Below are positions 8,201 to 16,432 of a DNA stretch of 64,000 bases, piece by piece. The stretch is taken from the NCBI RefSeq assembly GCF_000382445.1, contig NZ_KB905472.1, forward strand, positions 2,342,602 to 2,406,601. The letters run 5' to 3'. The notes beneath the pieces were generated by a model that ran no database searches, had not been told where the DNA came from, and saw only the letters and a list, made by a program, of their open reading frames with translations. How positions within the stretch are numbered: position 1 is the stretch's first letter; each line of letters opens with the position of its first letter. Origin of the DNA: Phocaeicola massiliensis B84634 = Timone 84634 = DSM 17679 = JCM 13223. GTDB taxonomy: Bacteria; Bacteroidota; Bacteroidia; Bacteroidales; Bacteroidaceae. The translations under genes and the position numbers were made by a program.

Positions 8201-9874
8201 ATGATAAAAGAGAACTTTATTAAGCTATACGAGAATAGCTTTAAGGAGAACTGGGATTTACCGTGTTACACAGATTATGGTGAAGACAACGCTTTTACGT
8301 ATGGACAAGTGGCAGAAGAAATAGCCAAGTTACACCTGCTGTTTCAACATTGCAGTCTCCGACGCGGTGATAAAATTTCAATCATAGGTAAGAATACTTC
8401 TCGCTGGTGCATAGCATATATGGCAACAATTACCTATGGCGCCATCGTTGTACCTATTCTTCAAGACTTTAAGCCGAATGACGTTCATCATATCGTCAAT
8501 CATTCCGAATCCACATTCCTGTTTGTCAGCGATAATATCTGGGAAAACCTGGAAGAAGAAGCATTGGGCAACTTACGTGCTGTCTTTTCTTTGACAGATT
8601 ACCGTTGTCTGCACCAGCGTGATGGAGAGACTATTCAGAAATTCATGCGCAACATAGATACGGCCATGAAAAAAGCCTATCCCAAAGGTTTCCAAAAGGA
8701 GAACATCATCTATACCGAATTGTCTAATGATAAAGTGATGTTGTTTAACTATACCTCGGGCACCACCGGCTTCAGCAAAGGAGTGATGCTGACAGGCAAC
8801 AATCTGGCAGGCAATGTCACCTTCGGTATCCGAACAGGACTGTTGAAAAAAGGAGAAAAAGTACTTTCTTTCCTACCCTTGGCCCATGCTTATGGTTGTG
8901 CTTTCGATTTTCTGACCGCAACGGCCGTGGGAACCCATGTCACGCTGTTAGGCAAGACACCTTCTCCAAAAATTCTGATGAAAGCCTTCGAAGAAGTGAA
9001 GCCCAACCTGATTATCACAGTCCCCCTGGTAATAGAAAAGATATACAAGAATGTCATTCAGCCACTTATCAATAAGCGCAGCATGAAATGGGCATTGAAT
9101 ATCCCTTTGCTGGACAATCAGATATATGCGCAAATCCGTAAAAAACTGATTGACGCCCTGGGCGGACGGTTCAAGGAAGTCATTATTGGCGGTGCAGCCA
9201 TGAACCCGGAAGTAACAGATTTCTTCTACAAAATAAAATTCCCCTTTACCATCGGATACGGTATGACAGAATGCGGCCCGCTCATCAGTTATGCCCCCTG
9301 GAATACCTTCATCCCCGGTTCTGCAGGAAAAATTCTCGACATCATGGAAGTGCGTATCGACTCGGATGATCCCTACAATACGACAGGCGAAATTCAGGTG
9401 CGCGGAGAAAACGTAATGAAAGGATATTATAAAAACGAAGAAGCAACCCGCGAAGTATTTACCGAAGACGGTTGGCTGAAGACCGGTGACCTGGGAACCA
9501 TTGACGCAAACGGCTTCATATATATCCGCGGCCGCAGCAAAACCATGCTGTTAAGCTCCAACGGACAAAATATCTTTCCGGAGGAAATTGAAGCGAAGTT
9601 AAATAATATGCCCTTCGTTCTGGAAAGTCTGATTATAGAACGCAATAAAAAACTTGTGGCTTTGGTTTATCCCGATTACGACAGTCTTGACTCTCTGGGA
9701 TTGAACACCCCCGACAATATAAAAACGGTAATGGACGAGAACCTGAAAAATCTGAATAAACTGGTAGGCAATTACGAACAAGTAAGTACTATTCAGCTTT
9801 ATCCTACCGAATTTGAAAAGACTCCCAAAAAGAGTATAAAACGCTTCCTCTACAACAGCATTGCAGAGGAATAA
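8201..9874 (+). CDS. AMP-forming long-chain acyl-CoA synthetase
   Basis: Activates a carboxylic acid, probably a long-chain fatty acid, to an acyl-adenylate and then acyl-CoA. Domain markers appear in order: the P-loop YTSGTTGFSKGV at about 184-195, GYGMTECGP at about 356, TGDLGTIDANGFIYIRGR at about 428-445, and the C-terminal catalytic lysine region EKTPKKSIKR. The 557-residue length is normal. I chose the ATG at 8201 because the -7 element at 8170-8177 sits between it and the upstream ATG. It is divergent from mtaB. Substrate chain length cannot be inferred. Confidence 0.88.
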   Translation: MIKENFIKLYENSFKENWDLPCYTDYGEDNAFTYGQVAEEIAKLHLLFQHCSLRRGDKISIIGKNTSRWCIAYMATITYGAIVVPILQDFKPNDVHHIVNHSESTFLFVSDNIWENLEEEALGNLRAVFSLTDYRCLHQRDGETIQKFMRNIDTAMKKAYPKGFQKENIIYTELSNDKVMLFNYTSGTTGFSKGVMLTGNNLAGNVTFGIRTGLLKKGEKVLSFLPLAHAYGCAFDFLTATAVGTHVTLLGKTPSPKILMKAFEEVKPNLIITVPLVIEKIYKNVIQPLINKRSMKWALNIPLLDNQIYAQIRKKLIDALGGRFKEVIIGGAAMNPEVTDFFYKIKFPFTIGYGMTECGPLISYAPWNTFIPGSAGKILDIMEVRIDSDDPYNTTGEIQVRGENVMKGYYKNEEATREVFTEDGWLKTGDLGTIDANGFIYIRGRSKTMLLSSNGQNIFPEEIEAKLNNMPFVLESLIIERNKKLVALVYPDYDSLDSLGLNTPDNIKTVMDENLKNLNKLVGNYEQVSTIQLYPTEFEKTPKKSIKRFLYNSIAEE

Positions 9875-9977
9875 CAATATGTTTTAAAACATACTATAAA
9901 TCAGTAAATTAAGTTGCACAACATAAAAATGTGGAAAAAAAGTCGGTTTCAGGAGTACAACATATTGAAAAAGTGTA

Positions 9978-9985
9978 TACCTTTG
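9978..9985 (+). promoter_or_regulatory. -7 element before small lipoprotein gene
   Basis: TACCTTTG matches TAnnTTTG, 53 bp before the start codon. No clear -33 was found. Confidence 0.5.
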
Positions 9986-10038
9986 CAACGTTTTAATAAA
10001 GCAACTATTTAGTATTACAGATTTAAAAAGCAAAGAAA

Positions 10039-10236
10039 ATGAAAAAATTAGTATTTTTGTTCGTAGCATTTGCAGCTGTTTCTTTCGCATCTTGCGGAAA
10101 CAAAGCTGCTAACAACGGAGCTGAAAACGCAGATTCTACTACAGTTGAAACAGTTGAAGCAGCTGTTGTTGAAACAGTTGACACTGTAGCTGCTGTTGAT
10201 AGCACAGCTGCTGACTCTGCAGCCGTAGCTGAATAA
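10039..10236 (+). CDS. Small acidic lipoprotein
   Basis: A 65-residue protein with a lipoprotein signal peptide: KK, a hydrophobic core and a lipobox ending at Cys19 (SFASC). The mature part is about 46 residues, almost free of large hydrophobics and basic residues, and built of Ala, Val, Thr, Glu and Asp in loose repeats such as TVETVEAAVVETVDTVAAVDSTAADS. It is probably an abundant periplasm- or surface-facing lipoprotein, judging by its own promoter element and very strong terminator. I do not recognise a named function. Confidence 0.8.
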   Translation: MKKLVFLFVAFAAVSFASCGNKAANNGAENADSTTVETVEAAVVETVDTVAAVDSTAADSAAVAE

Positions 10237-10264
10237 TATTCAGAACGAACATTAGAGAGAATTG

Positions 10265-10301
10265 AAAGTCTGCCGTGCGAAAGCACAACAGACTTTTTTT
10301 T
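10265..10301 (+). terminator. Strong intrinsic terminator
   Basis: AAAGTCTG/CAGACTTT forms the outer stem and GTGC/GCAC with a GAAA tetraloop the inner stem. Nine Ts run from the stem end. It follows the small lipoprotein gene and overlaps the 3' end of the convergent gene. Confidence 0.85.
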
Positions 10302-11016
10302 ATTTATACACCTCGTCAATGGCAGCCAACGTCTCGTCTATCTGTTCCATATACCGTCCATACATTTTTCTTGGATAACTATGTATATAAGAAATTTGCT
10401 GCACAGCCTGCACCCCTTCCGGGATAGTGAAATAAAAGTCCCACTCCTGCATTTTAGTCCTGAGCTTATTCTTTGCCAATGCTTCTCGCACTTCCGCCTT
10501 ATCAGTCAATTTCTCAATACATTTCAGCTTTATATCCATAAAAGCCCCAAAACTGCCATAAGCGGTTTTTATCGTGTTGTATGTTTGAATAATCCGGGTA
10601 GCAAGTTTTTTATTTTCAATAGCAGAGATAAGCGATGAACTTTTGAGCATCTCCATTGCATCATCAATATAAATAGGATTGAATGACTGGAATGGCGAAT
10701 AGCCATATTTCTCAATTGAATCCGGCGATGCCTTATCTATGGAGTCTTTATATTGAAGCAGATAACACGCCCCCCGCTGTTCAAACAGCTCCTGCTCCAT
10801 CAATTCTTCTATAGTCTCCCTGTTGAGTAATATTTCATCTTTGACCAATGACAGAGCATCTTTCACTTCATTTCTTATCTTACGTTCTTCTATCAGGTCA
10901 CTGCCGGCAAAGGTAATAACAATACCCAGCACCACAGCAATGAAGTTGCGAAAGAAGTCACCGAATCTATACTCTGTGCTCATGCGCTTCACTTTCTCTA
11001 TCAGGTTTGTTTTCAT
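10300..11016 (-). CDS. Uncharacterised single-pass membrane protein
   Basis: A 238-residue protein with a short basic cytoplasmic lead, one transmembrane segment at about residues 22-42 (FFRNFIAVVLGIVITFAGSDLI), and a long helical, charged remainder beginning EERKIRNEVKDALSLVKDEI. The layout resembles small Bacteroidetes membrane proteins with an N-terminal anchor and coiled-coil-like domain (DUF6090-like), but I cannot assign a family with certainty. A second in-frame ATG lies 33 bases downstream. It is convergent with the small lipoprotein gene. No role can be proposed. Confidence 0.6.
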   Translation of the reverse strand: MKTNLIEKVKRMSTEYRFGDFFRNFIAVVLGIVITFAGSDLIEERKIRNEVKDALSLVKDEILLNRETIEELMEQELFEQRGACYLLQYKDSIDKASPDSIEKYGYSPFQSFNPIYIDDAMEMLKSSSLISAIENKKLATRIIQTYNTIKTAYGSFGAFMDIKLKCIEKLTDKAEVREALAKNKLRTKMQEWDFYFTIPEGVQAVQQISYIHSYPRKMYGRYMEQIDETLAAIDEVYK

Positions 11017-11130
11017 AGTAGTTCATTCGTGTATGAAAAATTATCATGCTAAAGATAGACAAAATTTATATACCGGCAAGCCAAAAACGATTTAATATAG
11101 TCCCTTTCCACAAAAAAGAGGAATCTCAAG

Positions 11131-11169
11131 AAAAAGAAGAAGCCCGGCTCTAGCGAACCGGGCTTCTTC
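11131..11169 (-). terminator. Terminator of the rpsF-rpsR-rplI operon
   Basis: A perfect 12-bp stem (GAAGAAGCCCGG/CCGGGCTTCTTC) with a 10-nt loop is followed on the minus strand by TCTTTTT. Confidence 0.9.
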
Positions 11170-11195
11170 AGCATATACTTTAAAGTATTTACAGA

Positions 11196-11639
11196 TTATT
11201 CAGCAACTACTTCGAACGGAATTTCTACAGAAACTTCCTTGTGCAGTTTAACGATAGCCTTGTAAGAACCAACTTCTTTCACAGTATCCTTCACAACGAT
11301 AATCTTTCTGTCAACCTTGTGGCCTAATTTTTCCAATTCTTCAGCAATCTGGATGTTGGTAACAGAACCAAAGATAGTACCTGTAGCACTCACTTTGGTA
11401 GCGATAGTCAAAGTTACACCCTTCAACTGTTCTGCCATAGCTTCAGCATCCTTCTTAATTTTTTCCAGTTTGTGAGCGCGTTGTTTCAATTCTTCTGCCA
11501 ACATTTTCTTTGCAGAAGGTGAAGCAATCACAGCTTTACCGGTCGGAATAAGATAGTTACGACCGTAACCAGACTTTACAGTTACAATATCATTCTTGTA
11601 GCCTAAGTTTACTACGTCTTCTTTCAAAATTATTTCCAT
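11196..11639 (-). CDS. rplI: 50S ribosomal protein L9
   Basis: A large-subunit protein at the base of the L1 stalk that helps keep the reading frame. The N-terminal rRNA-binding domain (MEIILKEDVVNLGYKNDIVTVK, then GYGRNYLIP) is followed by the long connecting helix at about 40-75 and the C-terminal domain ending VEIPFEVVAE. Length 147 residues is standard. It is the third gene of the operon, 15 bp after rpsR, and is followed by the operon terminator. Confidence 0.97.
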   Translation of the reverse strand: MEIILKEDVVNLGYKNDIVTVKSGYGRNYLIPTGKAVIASPSAKKMLAEELKQRAHKLEKIKKDAEAMAEQLKGVTLTIATKVSATGTIFGSVTNIQIAEELEKLGHKVDRKIIVVKDTVKEVGSYKAIVKLHKEVSVEIPFEVVAE

Positions 11640-11654
11640 ACTTATTCCTCCTTA

Positions 11655-11924
11655 TTATTTCATCATATCAGTTACAAATGGAAGTAACGCCAAGTGACGT
11701 GCTCTCTTAACAGCCTGCGCGATACGACGTTGGAACTTCAAAGAAGTACCTGTAATACGGCGAGGAAGGATTTTGCCCTGTTCGTTCAAGAATTTCTTCA
11801 AGAATTCAGGATCTTTGTAATCGATGTACTTAATACCGCTTTTTTTGAAACGGCAATATTTTTTCTTTTTAACGTCTACTGAGGGCGGAGTTAAATATCT
11901 GATTTCTGATTGTTGCTGTGCCAT
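11655..11924 (-). CDS. rpsR: 30S ribosomal protein S18
   Basis: A small-subunit protein that pairs with S6 on the platform. The core [24 protein letters not shown] and the [29 protein letters not shown] segment are S18 hallmarks. Length 89 residues. It sits 2 bp after rpsF in the conserved S6-S18-L9 order, without the ssb or priB gene found between them in proteobacteria. Confidence 0.97.
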   Translation of the reverse strand: MAQQQSEIRYLTPPSVDVKKKKYCRFKKSGIKYIDYKDPEFLKKFLNEQGKILPRRITGTSLKFQRRIAQAVKRARHLALLPFVTDMMK

Positions 11925-11926
11925 GA

Positions 11927-12271
11927 TTAATCCTCCTTTTTAGTTGATTTAACATTTCTTCTCTTAGCAGCGTATTCAGCAGCGTATTTATCCATTCTGA
12001 AAGTCAGGAAACGGATAACACGTTCGTCACGACGGTAGTTTATTTCCAATTTTTCAATTACCTTCGGTTCTACTTTAAACTCAATCAGCTGATAGAAACC
12101 AGTTGATTTTTTCTGGATGGGGTAAGCCAATTTCTTCAAGCCCCAGTTTTCTTCATTGATAATCTCTGCACCCTCTGCAGTCAGAATACCTTTGAATTTC
12201 TCTACCGCTTCCTTCATCTGAACATCAGACAAAACGGGAGTCAAAATGAAAACGGTTTCGTATTGATTCAT
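11927..12271 (-). CDS. rpsF: 30S ribosomal protein S6
   Basis: A small-subunit protein that binds S18 and the 16S central domain. [17 protein letters not shown] at the start, [22 protein letters not shown] in the middle and the [15 protein letters not shown] segment are typical of S6. Length 114 residues. It is the first gene of the operon and lies about 45 bp downstream of a full Bacteroides promoter. The short leader is AT-rich, and I see no convincing S6:S18 leader structure in it. Confidence 0.97.
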   Translation of the reverse strand: MNQYETVFILTPVLSDVQMKEAVEKFKGILTAEGAEIINEENWGLKKLAYPIQKKSTGFYQLIEFKVEPKVIEKLEINYRRDERVIRFLTFRMDKYAAEYAAKRRNVKSTKKED

Positions 12272-12316
12272 ACTACGTTAATTAAATTATTAAATTAAAA
12301 TTTTAAATTGCGAGCG

Positions 12317-12347
12317 CAAAGGTAGATATTTTCTCTTAATCTACAAA
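12317..12347 (-). promoter_or_regulatory. Promoter of rpsF operon
   Basis: On the minus strand, TTTG (12344-12347), a 19-bp spacer and TACCTTTG (12317-12324) match the Bacteroides consensus exactly. Confidence 0.85.
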
Positions 12348-12451
12348 GACTTACAGGCATTTTCTTTCAAAAATATAGTTTCATTTCGCAATTAATCTTG
12401 CCTTTTAGTATTTTTTCATCCTTAAAATCTGCGTTATTCCCACAAGAATCG

Positions 12452-12459
12452 TATCTTTG
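12452..12459 (+). promoter_or_regulatory. -7 element of marR-type gene
   Basis: TATCTTTG matches TAnnTTTG, 24 bp before the start at 12484. It overlaps an earlier in-frame start at 12457, which is therefore rejected. Confidence 0.6.
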
Positions 12460-12483
12460 CAAAGTTGTTTAAACAATAATTAT

Positions 12484-12930
12484 ATGATAGAACAATTTAG
12501 TTTTGATATCCAGCTGATATTCGCTATTTTGAACGGTAAAGTGTCGGCAGCCATCAATAGGAAACTGAGCCGCAACTTCCGTCAGAACGGAGTAGACATT
12601 ACTCCTGAACAATGGACAGTGCTTTTGTTTCTGTGGGAACGGGACGGAGTAACCCAGCAAGAACTGTGTAATGCCACTTTCAAGGACAAGCCCAGCATGA
12701 CTCGTCTGATAGACAACATGGAGCGTCAGCACTTGGTAGTCCGTATCTCGGACAAGAAAGACCGTCGCACGAATCTGGTTCATTTAACCAAAACAGGACG
12801 TGAACTGGAAGAAAAAGCACGGTTTATCGCCAATAAGACATTAAAAGAAGCTTTGCAAGGATTAACATTAGAAGAGCTGAAAGTTAGTCAGGATGTACTA
12901 AGGAAGATATTTACGAACACCAAAGATTAA
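12484..12930 (+). CDS. MarR-family transcriptional regulator
   Basis: A dimeric winged-helix repressor-type protein of 148 residues. The helix-turn-helix spans ITPEQWTVLLFLWERDGVTQQELCNATFKDKPSMTRLIDNMERQHLV, followed by the wing KKDRRTNLVHLTKTGREL and C-terminal dimerisation helices. The ligand is unknown. The only close co-directional neighbour is a 60-residue membrane protein 105 bp downstream. It is divergent from the ribosomal operon, and its intergenic space is the likeliest place for an operator, but I see no clear dyad. Confidence 0.88.
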   Translation: MIEQFSFDIQLIFAILNGKVSAAINRKLSRNFRQNGVDITPEQWTVLLFLWERDGVTQQELCNATFKDKPSMTRLIDNMERQHLVVRISDKKDRRTNLVHLTKTGRELEEKARFIANKTLKEALQGLTLEELKVSQDVLRKIFTNTKD

Positions 12931-13035
12931 AGAATTTCTGCTATTTCATCTTTTTTTCCTAAAATAATTTCCTTCATAACAGAATTATGCTTTAATTTGT
13001 GCACAAGAAAAATAATCTATTAATAAAATACACAC

Positions 13036-13218
13036 ATGAAAAGCTTACTTAAGAATTTAGGTCTGATACTTATGATCATTGGTGCCGCTATTTTGGTTGG
13101 TATCTTCTGCGCAGGAAGTTCTGCTATTAATGATAACGCAGTTTTAGGTGGTTCAGCTGCTCTTATCATTGTTGGACTGGTTGTTTATATCATAATGAAC
13201 AAGCGCATAGTCGATTAA
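13036..13218 (+). CDS. Small two-transmembrane protein
   Basis: A 60-residue protein consisting almost only of two hydrophobic helices (about residues 7-25 and 36-54) joined by a short loop with AGSSAINDN and ending in the positive tail MNKRIVD. This is likely an inner-membrane protein with both ends in the cytoplasm. A terminator follows 24 bases after the stop, which supports it being a real transcription unit. I do not recognise a function. Confidence 0.65.
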   Translation: MKSLLKNLGLILMIIGAAILVGIFCAGSSAINDNAVLGGSAALIIVGLVVYIIMNKRIVD

Positions 13219-13241
13219 AGTATACAAGAAAAAGAATGAAT

Positions 13242-13277
13242 AAGGTTGTGTCAAAAATATTGGCACAACTTTTTTTT
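13242..13277 (+). terminator. Intrinsic terminator after small membrane protein
   Basis: AAGGTTGTG pairs with CACAACTTT (one G-T pair) around a 13-nt loop, followed by a run of Ts. Confidence 0.7.
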
Positions 13278-13470
13278 ATGTTTCAACATAACCAAGGCAA
13301 CCACCGTCTTTCAACTCCGCCAATAGTCAAAAAACGAAGAAAAAGCACAAGCTATCCCAAAAAGAAACAAACCGGTAAACAAATAAACTTCATCCGAACT
13401 TTTAAGATTAACTTAAAGAATGCACATCTAAACAGAGAATATACATTATTTAATTAATAAAGAAAGAACG

Positions 13471-14400
13471 ATGAAAGAAAGACCTAACCTAACCCAATTT
13501 ATGGAACAGCTCATTCGGGCATTAAAAGAAGAAGAACGCTTCAGCACCGCCCACATTTACCAAAGTACACTGAATGCCCTCAGGCTCTTCTGTAAGGCCG
13601 ATGTCATCCGGTTCAACCAAATGGACCGTTCCAGACTGAAACAATTTGAAAGCCATCTGCGCAACAAGGGATGTGCCTGGAATACCGTTTCCACTTACAT
13701 GCGTACTTTGCGGAGCACGTACAACAAAGCTGTAGACGAAGGCCTGGCAGAAGAAAAGCCCCGCCTCTTCCGCCACGTATATACCGGAGTAAAAGCCAAC
13801 ACCAAACGCGCCCTCGATGCCGGAGACATGAATAAGTTACTGAAAGCACCTCTTCCACAATCCTTATCGCAAAGCCTGGAAAAAAGCCGGGCATGGCTCA
13901 CCTTAATGTTCCTGCTACGCGGAATGCCCTTTGTGGACTTGGCATATCTGCACAAAAAAGACCTGCAAGATTCCGTTATCTCCTATCGCCGGCACAAAAC
14001 GGGGACCCTGCTCACCGTAGAAGTACCTCCCACAGCCATGAAGCTTATTCAACAATATAAAAGCATGGATGCCGACTCTCCTTACCTGTTCCCCATCCTC
14101 AGTGGAAACCGAGAAAACAAAGAAGAATACATCGAATACCAACATGCCCTGCGGAAACTGAACTACGACCTGAAGCAGCTGGCTGTTTATTGCAGCATCA
14201 AGTTCAACGTCAGTTCCTACACAGCCCGACACACCTGGGCTACTTTAGCCAAATATTGCCATTTCTCAGAACAACTGATTTGTGACGCTCTCGGACATTC
14301 CTCCACGAAAGTGACCGAAACCTATTTGAAAAGCTTTAAGAATGATGAATTAAACAAAGCCAATAAGGTAATAATTAAATACATTAACTTTTCTATATAA
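13471..14400 (+). CDS. Tyrosine site-specific recombinase (Int1), probable invertase of the pilus promoter
   Basis: A 309-residue tyrosine recombinase. An N-terminal SAM-like core-binding domain (about 5-100, with STAHIYQS and NTVSTYMRTLR) precedes the catalytic domain. Catalytic residues by position are Arg150 (LLRGMPF), Lys176 (RRHKTG), Arg253 (YTARHTW), His276 (LGHSS) and nucleophile Tyr285 (VTETYL). The usual box II histidine is Tyr250, as in the other two recombinases here. It ends 50 bp before a segment bounded by 23-bp inverted repeats that carries the pilus promoter, so local promoter inversion is the likely job. Recombinases beside invertible promoters are well known in Bacteroides. 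Confidence 0.88.
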   Translation: MKERPNLTQFMEQLIRALKEEERFSTAHIYQSTLNALRLFCKADVIRFNQMDRSRLKQFESHLRNKGCAWNTVSTYMRTLRSTYNKAVDEGLAEEKPRLFRHVYTGVKANTKRALDAGDMNKLLKAPLPQSLSQSLEKSRAWLTLMFLLRGMPFVDLAYLHKKDLQDSVISYRRHKTGTLLTVEVPPTAMKLIQQYKSMDADSPYLFPILSGNRENKEEYIEYQHALRKLNYDLKQLAVYCSIKFNVSSYTARHTWATLAKYCHFSEQLICDALGHSSTKVTETYLKSFKNDELNKANKVIIKYINFSI

Positions 14401-14449
14401 GCAGTTTTAAAACTTCACATTATATTATAAAACAAAGAATTACAATACA

Positions 14450-14472
14450 GTTACTTTAGAAGTAACGGAAGA
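14450..14472 (+). repeat. Left inverted repeat of pilus switch
   Basis: 23 bp, an exact reverse complement of 14696-14718. The flanking bases do not match, so the repeat ends are sharp. Confidence 0.92.
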
Positions 14473-14695
14473 TATTTTGGAAGCAAAAGTATACAAACTT
14501 TAGATATGATGCAAGATTTATACACTTTTTTTTCGTTTCTAGTTTAAAAAATCTTTTTCCTACACATACACCTCTCCCTCCCCACATACTAATCGTTAAC
14601 ATGGGTTAATACTTATTTTAAGCGCTTTCCTTCTCCTAACATCCACAAAATCCACACTTTACCTCTGTAGCTATGGATTTTTCCCTTCCTCCGCC

Positions 14696-14718
14696 TCTTC
14701 CGTTACTTCTAAAGTAAC
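14696..14718 (-). repeat. Right inverted repeat of pilus switch
   Basis: An exact reverse complement of 14450-14472, 29 bp before the first pilus-operon gene. Confidence 0.92.
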
Positions 14719-14747
14719 AGAAAAATCATAAAATAAAAATATTGACA

Positions 14748-15314
14748 ATGCGACATTCTTATTTATTGATAATAGCAATCATGTTGACAGTTATTTCTTC
14801 GCGTACAGCCTCGGCCCAAAGTATTGCTGTAAAAAGCAATATTCTTTATGACCTTACCGGCACCCTCAATTTGGGAGGAGAAATAAGATGCGACGACACT
14901 CACTCATTCAGTCTGAGTGTCAATTACAACCCCTGGAATCTGGGCGAAAACAAAAAGATGAAACATATTCTGGTCCAGCCCGAATATCGTTGGTGGCTCA
15001 ATGAAACCTTCATCGGAAGTTTTTTCGGAGTGCAAGCCCACTTCGCCCAATACAATTTCAGCGGAACCACCCCTTTCACCACAGTCAAGAACAACCGTTA
15101 CCAAGGTAATCTGATAGGCTGCGGAGTGACCTATGGACACCAATGGCTGCTCAGCACATTCTGGAGTCTCGAAGCAAGCATATCCGTCGGATATGCCCAC
15201 CTCACCTATGATAAATACGGCCCTGCCAAAGGAGATGCACTCATCAAGCAATCACACTCCAATTACTTCGGGCCAACCCAAATAGGCATTTCATTCATTT
15301 ATTTCATTCAATAA
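14748..15314 (+). CDS. DUF3575-type outer-membrane protein, copy 1
   Basis: A 188-residue protein with a Sec signal peptide (hydrophobic stretch about 5-20, cleavage near TASAQS). The mature part resembles a small beta-barrel: alternating strands, AVKSNILYDLTGTLNLGGE after cleavage, PEYRWWLNETFIGSFFGVQAH, and a final strand ending in IYF. This matches the DUF3575 family that accompanies type V pilus operons. I chose the ATG at 14748 over an in-frame TTG two codons upstream. It is the first gene after the invertible promoter. It pairs with the following DUF3868-like gene, and the same pair recurs at 16433-18421. Confidence 0.75.
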   Translation: MRHSYLLIIAIMLTVISSRTASAQSIAVKSNILYDLTGTLNLGGEIRCDDTHSFSLSVNYNPWNLGENKKMKHILVQPEYRWWLNETFIGSFFGVQAHFAQYNFSGTTPFTTVKNNRYQGNLIGCGVTYGHQWLLSTFWSLEASISVGYAHLTYDKYGPAKGDALIKQSHSNYFGPTQIGISFIYFIQ

Positions 15315-15346
15315 ATATATAAAAGCAACATACACCCCAATTAGTC

Positions 15347-16429
15347 ATGAAACTTAAAACAAACATACTATTCAGTCTTTTATTATGCGGCACATTCGCC
15401 ACTGCACAAAATCTGAGACTTGACATTTTACCTCCGTCTGTCACTCTCCGGCAAGACTCTGCCGTAATATCCATGAAAATGACATTCGGTGCTTCCCAAA
15501 TGGATTCCAAAAGTCATATCTGCCTCACCCCTATCCTTACAGATGGAGAGCACAGTGAGGAGCTTCCCCGGATTCTGCTCAATGGAGAACGTGCACACCG
15601 GTTGTACCGCCGCACTTCGGCGCTCAACAAACGGAGAGGCAAAACAGATGTCCCTCCCGTATTCACTGCCATCGCCCTCGACGAGGGCAATCAAAGCATC
15701 GATTACCGTGCTTCACTTCCTATGGCGGAATGGGTACAGCAAGCCAGCCTGAATATAAAAAAAGAAGTTATCAACGGCAATGGGAAAAAGACACAAAGTG
15801 AAAATATCCCTATCCCGGATAAAGCAATAAAAATAATAAGAGCAACAAAAACAGAAAGTGTTTTCGTTCCCCGACAGGACAGGACCCGGGAGGGAGATTT
15901 TGCAGCATCCCCTTCTGCATCTGTCATCTCGGAATCCCGTCCTGTTTCTTCCGGCAGACAGCACTTCAAGGGAAGCTATGTATCTCCCGAAAGCGATGCC
16001 ACCGATGAACGCAACCAGAAAGAGTTGAACTTCAGTCTGGACGAAGCACGTGTCATAGCCGAAATCAATCCGCAGATGCTTTCGTTACGCGAGCTTTACA
16101 CCGTAGCCATCAGCTACAAGAACACTCCGGAACAGTTCTACAAAATCATAGACATCAGTGTCAAGATATATCCGGCAAGCCCCGTTGCCAACCTCAACGC
16201 CGCTGCCGCCGCCATCGAACGGGGCAACACACAGGCAGCCGGCCGCTATCTGCAAATGGCTTCCCATGAAACGCTTGCCTACAAGAACTGCCGTGGAGCC
16301 TACGAGCTGTTGTGCAACAACACCTACGAAGGCATCCGCCTGCTGAAAGCCGCCAAAGCCGAAGGCTCGGAAGAAGCCACCTATAACCTGAAAATATTCT
16401 TTGAATCCAATCAAACCAATATACAATAA
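15347..16429 (+). CDS. DUF3868-like protein lacking an OmpA domain
   Basis: A 360-residue exported protein (signal peptide to about residue 20, FATAQN). The N-terminal 120 residues match the start of the longer protein at 17012-18421: LTPILTDGEHSEELPRILLNGERAHRLYRR here against IPRLSDSLDNFIQLPAIYVNGRKQH there, and both have a WVQQASL/WMKHASL motif. The middle OmpA-like region is absent and replaced by a low-complexity linker (about 145-215). The C-terminal 130 residues again match, with repeats around ASPVANLNAAAAAIERGNTQAAGRYL. It is probably an outer-membrane partner of the pilus system. A domain loss after duplication is likely. Confidence 0.65.
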   Translation: MKLKTNILFSLLLCGTFATAQNLRLDILPPSVTLRQDSAVISMKMTFGASQMDSKSHICLTPILTDGEHSEELPRILLNGERAHRLYRRTSALNKRRGKTDVPPVFTAIALDEGNQSIDYRASLPMAEWVQQASLNIKKEVINGNGKKTQSENIPIPDKAIKIIRATKTESVFVPRQDRTREGDFAASPSASVISESRPVSSGRQHFKGSYVSPESDATDERNQKELNFSLDEARVIAEINPQMLSLRELYTVAISYKNTPEQFYKIIDISVKIYPASPVANLNAAAAAIERGNTQAAGRYLQMASHETLAYKNCRGAYELLCNNTYEGIRLLKAAKAEGSEEATYNLKIFFESNQTNIQ

Positions 16430-16432
16430 AAC

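Larger units (their letters stand above)
14450..14718. promoter_or_regulatory. Invertible promoter segment of pilus operon (reads as OFF)
   Basis: Perfect 23-bp inverted repeats lie at 14450-14472 and 14696-14718. Each contains the palindrome GTTACTT-TAG-AAGTAAC plus GGAAGA on the inner side, and they bound 223 bp. The best promoter inside lies on the minus strand: CTTG at 14512-14515, 20 bp, then TACTTTTG at 14484-14491. It faces Int1, away from the operon. Inversion would put the -7 element about 11 bp from the right repeat, with transcription starting near that repeat, some 40 bases before the first gene. A weaker plus-strand match (TTTG-N21-TAGATATG, 14476-14508) also exists. Confidence 0.85.

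Noticed and set aside
13236..13457. 73-codon frame before Int1
   Set aside because: It begins inside the terminator hairpin at 13242-13277, has lysine-rich non-globular content and no promoter; judged spurious.
14476..14508. Plus-strand promoter in the pilus switch
   Set aside because: TTTG-N21-TAGATATG has a mismatch in the -7 and lies about 240 bp from the operon; the minus-strand promoter is better. Kept only as a caveat to the OFF call.
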